A stretch of 64,000 nucleotides of DNA from Rhodoferax sp. Its GTDB lineage: Bacteria > Pseudomonadota > Gammaproteobacteria > Burkholderiales > Burkholderiaceae_C. A model generated the notes under the pieces. That model saw only the letters and a program-made list of their open reading frames with translations. It searched no databases and was not told where the DNA came from. Below, piece after piece: positions 26,982-34,659 of the stretch (position 1 is the first letter of the stretch; the number at the start of each line of letters is the position of its first letter). A program made the translations under genes and the position numbers. The stretch spans positions 156,666 to 220,665 of the forward strand of contig NZ_JAUSLE010000021.1 in the NCBI RefSeq assembly GCF_030646845.1. The letters run 5' to 3'.

Positions 26982-27326
26982 GTGGCGACGCTCAGACGCA
27001 TTCCCCGAAGTCATCATTACCATGTGTACGTGGTCGAGTTGTCCGACGAAGTATGGAACGTGGGCCGCTTTCGCAATGCCAACCCCGACTACCAGCTGGG
27101 CAAACCCTTTGTCTACGTGGGCATGACGGGTCTTGACCCGGATGTGCGTTTTGACAAACACATGGCAGGCATTCAGAGTAATGTGTTTGTGCGCAAGTGG
27201 GGCCTGCGCTTGCTGCCCCCGCTGTATGCCATGTACAACCCCATGCCCTATGAAGGCGCACGCGACATGGAGGTGGAGCTGGGGATTGCGCTACGTGCTG
27301 CTGGCTATGGCGTCTGGCAGGCTTGA
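26982..27326 (+). CDS. GIY-YIG-like small protein
   Basis: 114 residues starting at a GTG (26982). [12 protein letters not shown], then [21 protein letters not shown], fits the two-strand GIY...YIG pattern followed by Arg and His. The late [18 protein letters not shown] holds a candidate metal-binding glutamate. Members may be nucleases or degenerate relatives; here the first motif is VYV rather than GIY. The next gene (Lon-like protease) begins 60 bp downstream in the same direction. Confidence 0.6.
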   Translation: MATLRRIPRSHHYHVYVVELSDEVWNVGRFRNANPDYQLGKPFVYVGMTGLDPDVRFDKHMAGIQSNVFVRKWGLRLLPPLYAMYNPMPYEGARDMEVELGIALRAAGYGVWQA

Positions 27327-27386
27327 CAAGACCTGGACCCCATCGAGGCCACGAAATTTATGAAACCTGTCTAACGGATCACGAAA

Positions 27387-29807
27387 ATGCCTATTTCCAG
27401 CCTGGCTTCTGGCCAGCTTCGCGTCACCATCGATCCTGTATCGCTCGGCTTCTCCGACACCTCCGAGTTGCTGCAACTCCCGCTGCCCTGGATTGGGCAG
27501 GAGCGGGCGGAAGCCGCGGCGCGCTTTGGTCTGGGCATGGATCAGCCCGACTACAACCTGTTTGTCCTGGGTGAGGTGGGCAGCGGGCGATCATCGTTGC
27601 TGCAGCAGGTCATGCAGGCGGTGGCTGTCAGCAAGGCGGTGCCGCCGGATTTGTGTTACCTGCACAACTTTGACGCACCAGAAAAACCGCGCGCGCTGCG
27701 CATGCCACCCGGCCAGGGTCGTTTGCTCCGCCAGCTCATGGTGCAGATGTGCAAGACACTGCAGAAGGAAATTCCCCAGCGTCTGGATGGCCAGGATTTC
27801 AAGTCCGACAGCGAGCGCATTGAGAACAGCTACAAGCTCGAAGAAGCCAAGGCCTATGCTGAACTCGCCGCCTTTGCAGAAACCCGCAGTTTTGCCCTGT
27901 ACCGCGAGAACGGTCATCTGGTATTTACCTTGCTGGGTGAAAAAGGCAATGCACTGACCGAAGCGGAGGCGCGCTCTTTGCCCAAGGAGCGACGTACCCA
28001 GGTTGAGCAGGCCGAGCAGGAATTGCGGGAGGAAATCACCCGCTATCTGGACAAGACGAGGCCCATGGAGCGGGTCATGAATGAAGGCATGGCCGCGCTG
28101 CGCCGCCAGGTGATCAAGCCGCTGCTGGACCGGGAAATTCAGGAAATCCGGGTCGGCTTGAAGAAGCAGATCAAGGACTCGGTCAAGCTCGGGGCCTACC
28201 TGGAGCAGGTCATGCACGACGTGCTGGACAACCTGGAGTTGTTCAGGGTGTCCGATGTCGACGAAGAGCTTCGGCAAGAGGAACTGGCGGATGTCCTGTC
28301 CCGCTACCGGGTGAACCTGCTGGTGGACAACGAGGCGCTGGCGGGGGCGCCGGTGATCATCGAGAACAATCCGTCGTTCCGATCGCTGTTTGGCAGCGTT
28401 GAGTACCAGCCGGAAGAAGACGTGTTGTTGACGGATTTCTCCCGCATCCGGGCCGGCAGTCTGCTCAAGGCGCATGGCGGCTTTCTGATGCTGCATTTGC
28501 GCGACCTGCTGACCGATGAATTGGTGTGGGAAAAGCTGCGGCGCTTCTTGCGCACCGGCAGACTGCAGATCGAAGAGCCGAGTACGGTCATTGCACCGAT
28601 TGCGTCAGTGTCGCTGGAGCCCGAGGCGGTGGATGTGGAGGTCAAGATTGTCCTGATTGGCTCCACCGAACAGTACTATGAATTGCAGGAGGCCGACCCG
28701 GAGTTTGCCCGGCGTTTTCGGGTCAAGGTGGACTTTGCCGAGAGCTTTTCGGCCAATGCCCAAACCTACGGTGCTTCGGCCGTCTTTGTGGCGCATACCT
28801 GCAGACGATTGGGACTGCCGCATTTTTCCGTCGCCGCCGTGGTACGCCTGCTGGAGGACTCGCACCGTCAGGTGGATGACCAGACGCGCCAGAGCGCGAT
28901 TTTTTCACACGCCGAAGGCCTGGTGATGGAGAGCGCTGCCGTGTGCCGCGCCCGCGCCGGCACCCTGGTGGAGGCGGCCGATGTTGAGACCGCATTGCAG
29001 GCGCAAACCCGGCGCCATGACTACCCTGACCAGCGCCTGCAGGAATCTGTCACTGACGGTGACCGGCTGATCAGTCTGCATGGCTCGAAAACGGGCCAGA
29101 TCAACGGCCTGACACAGATCGATCTGGGGGACTACCGCTTTGGTTTTCCGGTGCGGGTGACGGCGCGCACGTATGCCGGCAACGAGGGTTTGCTCAACAT
29201 CGAGCGTGAGGTGGAGATGTCCGGCCCCATCCACGACAAGGGCGTTCTCATATTGCACAGCTACCTGTCGGCACTGTTCGCCCATATTGCGCCGTTGGCG
29301 CTCAATGCCGCCATCGTGTTTGAACAGGAATACATGGGCGTCGAGGGAGATTCGGCGTCGTGCGCCGAGTTCTATGCGGTCCTGTCTTCGCTTTCGGGCT
29401 TGCCCCTGAAACAAGGCATCGCAGTAACGGGTGCGGTCAACCAGCATGGTGAAGTGTTGCCGGTAGGCGGGATCAACGAAAAAATAGAAGGCTACTTTCG
29501 GATCTGCGAAACGGCCGGGCTCGATGGCACGCAGGGCGTGCTGATTCCCCAGCGCAACCGGCGTTACCTGATGCTGGAAAGCAAGGTCGTGGCTGCCGTC
29601 AGCAAAGGTCTATTCCATATCTACACGGCAGAGCACGTGAGCGACGGCATGGAACTGCTCACTGGATGCCCATCGGGCATGGCGGGCGCGGAAGGCGAGT
29701 ATGCGCCGGACAGCGTGCTGGGCCGAGCCCAAGAAACGCTGCAGGCCTACCGCCGCGCCTGCCAGGTGGCGAGCCACACGAAGGTGCCCCGCAAGCGTCT
29801 GCGCTGA
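27387..29807 (+). CDS. Lon-like ATP-dependent protease (LonB/YcbZ type) with altered Walker A
   Basis: 806 residues. An N-terminal AAA-like region, a long helical insert (about 110-330) and a C-terminal Lon protease domain (about 560-780). The protease dyad is intact: Ser656 in EGDSASCAEF and Lys699 in GINEKIEGYF, spaced 43 residues as in E. coli Lon (679/722). The nucleotide-binding loop reads GEVGSGRSS with Arg68 where Walker A has lysine, so ATP use may be weak or lost. This group is distinct from housekeeping Lon. It ends 20 bp before the convergent hydrolase gene. Targets are unknown. Confidence 0.88.
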   Translation: MPISSLASGQLRVTIDPVSLGFSDTSELLQLPLPWIGQERAEAAARFGLGMDQPDYNLFVLGEVGSGRSSLLQQVMQAVAVSKAVPPDLCYLHNFDAPEKPRALRMPPGQGRLLRQLMVQMCKTLQKEIPQRLDGQDFKSDSERIENSYKLEEAKAYAELAAFAETRSFALYRENGHLVFTLLGEKGNALTEAEARSLPKERRTQVEQAEQELREEITRYLDKTRPMERVMNEGMAALRRQVIKPLLDREIQEIRVGLKKQIKDSVKLGAYLEQVMHDVLDNLELFRVSDVDEELRQEELADVLSRYRVNLLVDNEALAGAPVIIENNPSFRSLFGSVEYQPEEDVLLTDFSRIRAGSLLKAHGGFLMLHLRDLLTDELVWEKLRRFLRTGRLQIEEPSTVIAPIASVSLEPEAVDVEVKIVLIGSTEQYYELQEADPEFARRFRVKVDFAESFSANAQTYGASAVFVAHTCRRLGLPHFSVAAVVRLLEDSHRQVDDQTRQSAIFSHAEGLVMESAAVCRARAGTLVEAADVETALQAQTRRHDYPDQRLQESVTDGDRLISLHGSKTGQINGLTQIDLGDYRFGFPVRVTARTYAGNEGLLNIEREVEMSGPIHDKGVLILHSYLSALFAHIAPLALNAAIVFEQEYMGVEGDSASCAEFYAVLSSLSGLPLKQGIAVTGAVNQHGEVLPVGGINEKIEGYFRICETAGLDGTQGVLIPQRNRRYLMLESKVVAAVSKGLFHIYTAEHVSDGMELLTGCPSGMAGAEGEYAPDSVLGRAQETLQAYRRACQVASHTKVPRKRLR

Positions 29808-29827
29808 TTGACACCCATTGACGCCAG

Positions 29828-30718
29828 TCAGCCGCGCAGGGTCTGGTTGAAGAACGCCAGCGTGCGGTCCCAGGCGAGTTTGGCGCTGGCGGCGTCAAAG
29901 CGTGGCGTGGTGTCGTTGTTGAAGCCGTGCTGGGTGCCGGGATATTGATGCGCCGCATAGCGCACCGCTGCTGCCTTGAGCGCGGCTTCATAGGCAGGCC
30001 AGGCGGCGTTGATGCGCTCGTCGACGCCGGCAAAGTGGATGAGCAGCGGGGCCTTGACTTTGGCGGCGTCTTCGGCGGCGGGATGGTTGCCATAGAAGGA
30101 CACGGCGGCGTCGAGGTCAGGCAGGCGCGTGCTCAGCATGTGAGCCACGCCGCCACCGTAGCAAAACCCGACGGCCCCAATTTTGCCGCTGCAGTCTGCC
30201 CGGTTTTTCAGGTAGCTGCTCGCCGCCACAAAATCTTCACTGGTTTTCTTCTGGTCGAGTTTGGCAAAGAGTTCGCGTGCCTTGTCTTCGTCGCCGGGAT
30301 AACCGCCCAGCGGCGTCAGTGCATCGGGCGCGAAGGCCATGAAATTGTCCAGCGCCAGGCGCCGCACGATGTCTTCAATGTGCGGATTGAGGCCGCGATT
30401 TTCATGGATCACCAGCACGCCGGGCAATTGGCCGCTCGCATTTGCCGGGCGAGCCAGATAGCCTTTGACCGTGCCTGTGCCGGTGGGCGAAGGGTATTGA
30501 ACACGCTCGGTCTTGAGTCGCCCATCGTTCGGTGGCACCTGTTGTGCCTGCGCAAATTTCGGACTGAGCGCGCTGAGCAGCATACCGGCTGTCATGCCCG
30601 CCACCGCAAATTTCTGGGCGCCTTCCAGAAAGCCGCGGCGGTCAATACTGCCGTGCACATAGGCGTCAAAGAGAATCAGCAGTTCCTGGTCAAAGTCTTG
30701 CGCAGTTTTTCGTTTCAT
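29828..30718 (-). CDS. dienelactone hydrolase family protein with Tat signal
   Basis: 296 residues. An alpha/beta hydrolase with the Cys-Asp-His triad of dienelactone hydrolases: GFCYGGG (Cys), AGVDERIN (Asp) and GTQHGFNN (His), plus VIHENRGLNPHIED, whose glutamate contacts the cysteine. The N-terminus has a twin-arginine motif RRGFLEG followed by a hydrophobic stretch and AQA, so it is probably exported folded by the Tat system. Start at ATG 30718; the frame continues upstream to 30877 but that part overlaps the divergent SDR region. Substrate unknown; classical members open dienelactones in chloroaromatic breakdown. Confidence 0.88.
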   Translation of the reverse strand: MKRKTAQDFDQELLILFDAYVHGSIDRRGFLEGAQKFAVAGMTAGMLLSALSPKFAQAQQVPPNDGRLKTERVQYPSPTGTGTVKGYLARPANASGQLPGVLVIHENRGLNPHIEDIVRRLALDNFMAFAPDALTPLGGYPGDEDKARELFAKLDQKKTSEDFVAASSYLKNRADCSGKIGAVGFCYGGGVAHMLSTRLPDLDAAVSFYGNHPAAEDAAKVKAPLLIHFAGVDERINAAWPAYEAALKAAAVRYAAHQYPGTQHGFNNDTTPRFDAASAKLAWDRTLAFFNQTLRG

Positions 30719-30840
30719 GGGGTGCTTCCAAAAAAATGCAGCATAGCGATGCCACGCGAGGCTCGCAATGCCGGCGCACAAGACGGCATGAACAGTGGGG
30801 TTAACACGAACCCAAACGAATGCACAATCATCTGATTCTT

Positions 30841-30855
30841 TGACAAATACTGTCA
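30841..30855. promoter_or_regulatory. inverted repeat TGACA-N5-TGTCA before the SDR gene
   Basis: A perfect 5-bp inverted repeat with five bases between, 21 bp upstream of the SDR start and within the divergent region shared with the dienelactone hydrolase gene. It could be an operator half-site pair, or include a TTGACA -35 (30840-30845). The arms are short, so chance is possible. Confidence 0.3.
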
Positions 30856-30875
30856 GCAACAAGCAGGTAAGCATC

Positions 30876-31634
30876 ATGAGTCTTCAAGCAGGCGCTGGAC
30901 AAAGCGTGTTCATCACCGGTGCCTCGTCCGGCTTGGGCCGCCAGATGGCGATCGAGTTTTCCCGGCGCGGCTACCGGCTGGCGCTCACCGCCCGCCGTCT
31001 GGATGCGCTCCAGGAACTGAAGGCCGAACTGGAAAGAAACGGCGGCGGCGAGGTGTTTGTGGCGGACCTCGATGTGACCGACGATGCTTCTGTTACTCGG
31101 GTATTTGCCGAGACCCGCGCCCTGATGGGTTCACTGGACATCGTCGTGGCCAACGCGGGCATTGGCCACCATGGCTACATTGGCAAGCTGCCGTTTGCCA
31201 AAGTGCGGGAAACCGTCAATACCAATGTGACCGGGTTCATGGCGACGGTGGAGGCTGCCATGTACCATTTTCGTGAGCAGGGTCATGGACACCTGGTTGG
31301 CATCAGCTCGGTCGCCGCGTTTCGTGGCATGCCCGCTGGCGGCGTCTATGGGGCCTCCAAGGCGGCGGTCACCACGTACCTGGAGTCCCTTCGGGCGGAG
31401 ACTCACACAAGCCCGATTCGCATTACGACGCTCTCGCCTGGCTTCATCGACACGCCCCTGAACCGGGGTGCGAAAAGTCGGCCCTTTGTCATTCCGGTGG
31501 AGAAGGGCGGCAAATTGCTGGTCGACTTGATCGAAAAAAAGGTCGAACGCGCCACGGTGCCGCGCTGGCCGTGGGCTGTGGTGGCGCGCCTCATGGCCAT
31601 TGTGCCAACCGGCGTGATTGCGAAACTTCGATGA
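30876..31634 (+). CDS. short-chain dehydrogenase/reductase
   Basis: 252 residues, classical SDR. TGASSGLG is the nucleotide-binding loop, VANAGIG the NNAG-like motif, ISSVAAFRGMPAGGVYGASKAA holds the catalytic Ser and YxxxK. LSPGFIDTPLN is the usual post-catalytic segment. Start at ATG 30876, matching the family N-terminus; an upstream in-frame start at 30795 is ignored. The FAD monooxygenase gene follows after 12 bp, so the two are likely cotranscribed and might act on one substrate. Confidence 0.9.
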   Translation: MSLQAGAGQSVFITGASSGLGRQMAIEFSRRGYRLALTARRLDALQELKAELERNGGGEVFVADLDVTDDASVTRVFAETRALMGSLDIVVANAGIGHHGYIGKLPFAKVRETVNTNVTGFMATVEAAMYHFREQGHGHLVGISSVAAFRGMPAGGVYGASKAAVTTYLESLRAETHTSPIRITTLSPGFIDTPLNRGAKSRPFVIPVEKGGKLLVDLIEKKVERATVPRWPWAVVARLMAIVPTGVIAKLR

Positions 31635-31646
31635 GAACCAGCGCGT

Positions 31647-32822
31647 ATGTCTAGGCGGACTCTGATTGTTGGCGGCGGAATTGGCGGCCTGGCGGCGGCG
31701 CTGGCCTGCGCTCGGGCGGGGGCTCAGGTCGAGCTGTTTGAACGCGCCCGCGAATTCACGGAGGTCGGGGCGGGTATTCAGCTCGGCCCCAATGTGGTGA
31801 AGATTTTGCATGGCTGGGGCTTGAAGGATGGGCTGGCAGGCGTGGCGGCATTTCCGGACCGCTTGCAGGTGCGCAGTGCCCTGTCCGGTGCCGAGTTGGG
31901 TGTCTTGCGTCTCGGCGCGGTGGCAATGGCGCGATATGGGTCACCGTATGCGACGATTCACCGTGCCGATCTGCATGGCTTGCTGCTCGCGGCCTTGAAG
32001 CCGCAGGCCGCCGTGCAGTTGAACCTGGCCAGTCCGGTAGACCGTTTCATGCAGCAGGCCGAAGGTGTGACGCTTCATGCGGCCGATGGCCGCGAGGTCA
32101 AGGGTGACGTCCTGGTGGGCGCGGACGGCCTGTGGAGCCGGGTGCGCGATCAGTTGCTGAACGACGGCGCACCCCGGACCACGGGGCATCTGGCCTACCG
32201 GGCCCTGGTACCGCAGAGCAGTCTGCCCGAACGATTGCGGTCGCAGCAAGTGACCGCCTGGCTCGGGCCCCGGATGCACGTCGTGCAGTACCCGGTACGC
32301 GGTGGCGAGTGGCTCAATGTGGTGGCGATCGTGCATGGCCAGATGCATGGCGATGTCGAGAACTGGGACCACAGCGCCAACCCGGCCCGCTTGAGAAGCG
32401 CCATGGCGGCGACCTGCGCGCCCCTGATCGATCTGATTGACGCCATTGACCACTGGCGTTTGTGGGCACTGAGCATCCGCCCGCCGATGCGCGCCGCCAA
32501 TGAGCAGGCGCACGGCCGGGTCGCGCTGCTGGGCGACGCGGCGCACCCCATGCTGCCCTATCTGGCACAGGGTGCCGGTATGGCGATCGAAGATGCCGAT
32601 GAACTGGGACGCGCCCTGGCGACCGAAAGCCTGGACGTGCCTGCCGCATTGCGCCTGTATGCCGGGCGCCGCTGGCAACGCAATGCGAGGGTGCAGGCCG
32701 GGGCCATTCGCAATGGCCAGATCTTTCATGCCGGCGGGGTCGTGCGCTGGGGGCGCGATGCAGCAATGAAACTGCTGGGCGAGCGCTTGCTGGACATGCC
32801 CTGGCTCTATCGCGGTGTGTGA
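31647..32822 (+). CDS. FAD-dependent aromatic-type monooxygenase
   Basis: 391 residues. The class A flavin monooxygenase pattern is complete: GGGIGGLAAALACARAGAQVELFERA (Rossmann loop), VLVGADGLWSRVR (DG motif) and GRVALLGDAAHPMLPYLAQGAGMAIEDADELG (GD motif). Closest in look to salicylate or 3-hydroxybenzoate 6-hydroxylases, so a phenolic substrate is plausible but not shown. It starts 12 bp after the SDR stop. No ring-cleavage genes are near. Confidence 0.88.
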   Translation: MSRRTLIVGGGIGGLAAALACARAGAQVELFERAREFTEVGAGIQLGPNVVKILHGWGLKDGLAGVAAFPDRLQVRSALSGAELGVLRLGAVAMARYGSPYATIHRADLHGLLLAALKPQAAVQLNLASPVDRFMQQAEGVTLHAADGREVKGDVLVGADGLWSRVRDQLLNDGAPRTTGHLAYRALVPQSSLPERLRSQQVTAWLGPRMHVVQYPVRGGEWLNVVAIVHGQMHGDVENWDHSANPARLRSAMAATCAPLIDLIDAIDHWRLWALSIRPPMRAANEQAHGRVALLGDAAHPMLPYLAQGAGMAIEDADELGRALATESLDVPAALRLYAGRRWQRNARVQAGAIRNGQIFHAGGVVRWGRDAAMKLLGERLLDMPWLYRGV

Positions 32823-32871
32823 CGCCGCCTTGTCTTACATCCCTTTTTGGCGGTCTACCCGGAGGAACTGA

Positions 32872-34590
32872 ATGGACCACAACATCTCTTTGATCACGAC
32901 CATTGCTGCAGGCTTTGGCGTTGCCTTGATCCTCGGCTTCCTTGCGGAGCGGGTCAAGGTGCCGGCGCTGGTCGGCTACCTGGTTGCAGGCATTCTCATT
33001 GGTCCCGCGACGCCTGGTTTCGTGGCTGACGTGCATATTGCCTCGCAGTTGTCGGAGATCGGCGTCATGCTGTTGATGTTCGGTGTCGGCCTCCATTTCT
33101 CGCTCAAGGACTTGCTGGCAGTCAAGCGCATTGCCGTTCCCGGTGCTGTCGTGCAAATGGGGCTGGCGACGGCTCTGGGCATGGCGCTGGCCTGGTGGTG
33201 GGGATGGGGTTTGGGGGGTGGGCTGATTTTCGGGCTGTCGCTGTCCTGCGCGAGTACCGTGGTGCTGCTCAAGGCGCTCGAAGCCCGGGGCGTGCTCGAT
33301 TCCATGAACGGGCGGATCGCCGTTGGCTGGCTGGTGGTTGAAGATCTGGCGACCGTACTGGTTCTGGTGCTGCTGCCTCCGCTCGCAGGGGTGCTTGGCG
33401 GCTCCACAGGACTGGTTGCAGACGCCAGACCGCTCTGGATCACGATCGGACAAACGCTGTTGCAGGTTTCGGCCTTCATCGCCCTGATGCTCATTGTCGG
33501 GCGCCGCCTGTTGCCCTGGATGTTGTGGCAGGTGGCGCGCACCGGCTCACGCGAACTGTTCACCCTGGCCGTGATTGCGACAGCGATTGGTATCGCCTAC
33601 GGTGCATCGGCGCTGTTCAGCGTTTCCTTTGCGCTGGGTGCCTTCTTTGCTGGCACGGTGATGCGCGAATCCGAGTACAGCCACCGTGCCGCGCAAGAGT
33701 CCTTGCCGCTGCGCGATGCCTTCTCGGTGCTGTTTTTCGTATCGGTGGGCATGTTGTTCGACCCCGCGATCCTGATCGAACAGCCCCTGCGCGTGCTCGG
33801 TGTGATTGCCATCATCATTCTTGGCAAATCACTTGCGGCGGCAATACTGGTCATCGCGTTTCGCTACCCGCTCAATACGGCCTTGACCGTCGCGGCCAGT
33901 CTGGCGCAGATCGGGGAGTTCTCCTTCATCCTGGCCGGCCTGGGTCTGTCGCTCGGCTTGCTGCCGGCCGAAGGCATGAGTCTGGTACTGGCCGGCGCGT
34001 TGATCTCGATTGCGTTGAATCCCTTCCTGTTTGCCGCCATCGAGCCCTTGCGGCGCTGGGTGCTCAAACACTCGGAACTGGCCCGTCGCCTGGAGCAGCG
34101 ACAGGACCCCTATGCAGAATTGCTCACGAGCACCGAGCGCAAGTACCTTGAAGGGCAAGTCGTTCTGGTGGGCTATGGCCGGGTGGGGCGACGCATTGCC
34201 AAGGCGCTGGATGCCCGTGGCATCCCCTATGTGGTCGCGGAGCAGAACCGCGAGCTGGTCGAGGCCTTGCGCCATGAAGGGCTGGTTGCTGTTTCAGGGA
34301 ACGCCGCCGATCCGGCGGTGCTGATTCAGGCGCACATTGCTGACGCCGCCATGCTGGTCGTCGCCACGCCCGATACGCTCAACGCCCGGCAAATGGCTGT
34401 CACCGCGCGCGCACTCAACCCGGGTATCGAAATCATAGTGCGCACGCACAGTGAGGACGAATCACTGTTGTTGCGCAGCGAGGGAATTGGCATGGTCTTC
34501 TATGGCGAGGAAGAGTTGGCCAAAGGCATGACGAGCCATATTCTGGAACGTTTCGCGCCGCCGGCGGCCACGGCACCCGGCCACGCGTGA
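32872..34590 (+). CDS. Kef/YbaL-type cation:proton antiporter (CPA2) with TrkA-N domain
   Basis: 572 residues. About twelve membrane helices (residues 5-385) carry the CPA2 pattern, including GVALILGFLAERVKVPALVGYLVAGILIGP and the DLAT pair in VVEDLATVLVLVLLPP. A cytoplasmic TrkA-N domain follows (about 415-540), with the NAD-binding loop VLVGYGRVGRRIAKAL. Such proteins export potassium in exchange for protons. GGAGG seven bases before the ATG decides the start. No KefF/G-like flavoprotein partner is next to it, so it is more like YbaL/RosB than glutathione-gated KefB/C. Confidence 0.92.
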   Translation: MDHNISLITTIAAGFGVALILGFLAERVKVPALVGYLVAGILIGPATPGFVADVHIASQLSEIGVMLLMFGVGLHFSLKDLLAVKRIAVPGAVVQMGLATALGMALAWWWGWGLGGGLIFGLSLSCASTVVLLKALEARGVLDSMNGRIAVGWLVVEDLATVLVLVLLPPLAGVLGGSTGLVADARPLWITIGQTLLQVSAFIALMLIVGRRLLPWMLWQVARTGSRELFTLAVIATAIGIAYGASALFSVSFALGAFFAGTVMRESEYSHRAAQESLPLRDAFSVLFFVSVGMLFDPAILIEQPLRVLGVIAIIILGKSLAAAILVIAFRYPLNTALTVAASLAQIGEFSFILAGLGLSLGLLPAEGMSLVLAGALISIALNPFLFAAIEPLRRWVLKHSELARRLEQRQDPYAELLTSTERKYLEGQVVLVGYGRVGRRIAKALDARGIPYVVAEQNRELVEALRHEGLVAVSGNAADPAVLIQAHIADAAMLVVATPDTLNARQMAVTARALNPGIEIIVRTHSEDESLLLRSEGIGMVFYGEEELAKGMTSHILERFAPPAATAPGHA

Positions 34591-34659
34591 TCCGCGACAT
34601 GGCAGGGGCAAAGGTATGCTGCCAGAATGTGGTGATCGATGTCCTTCAGGGAGACCACC

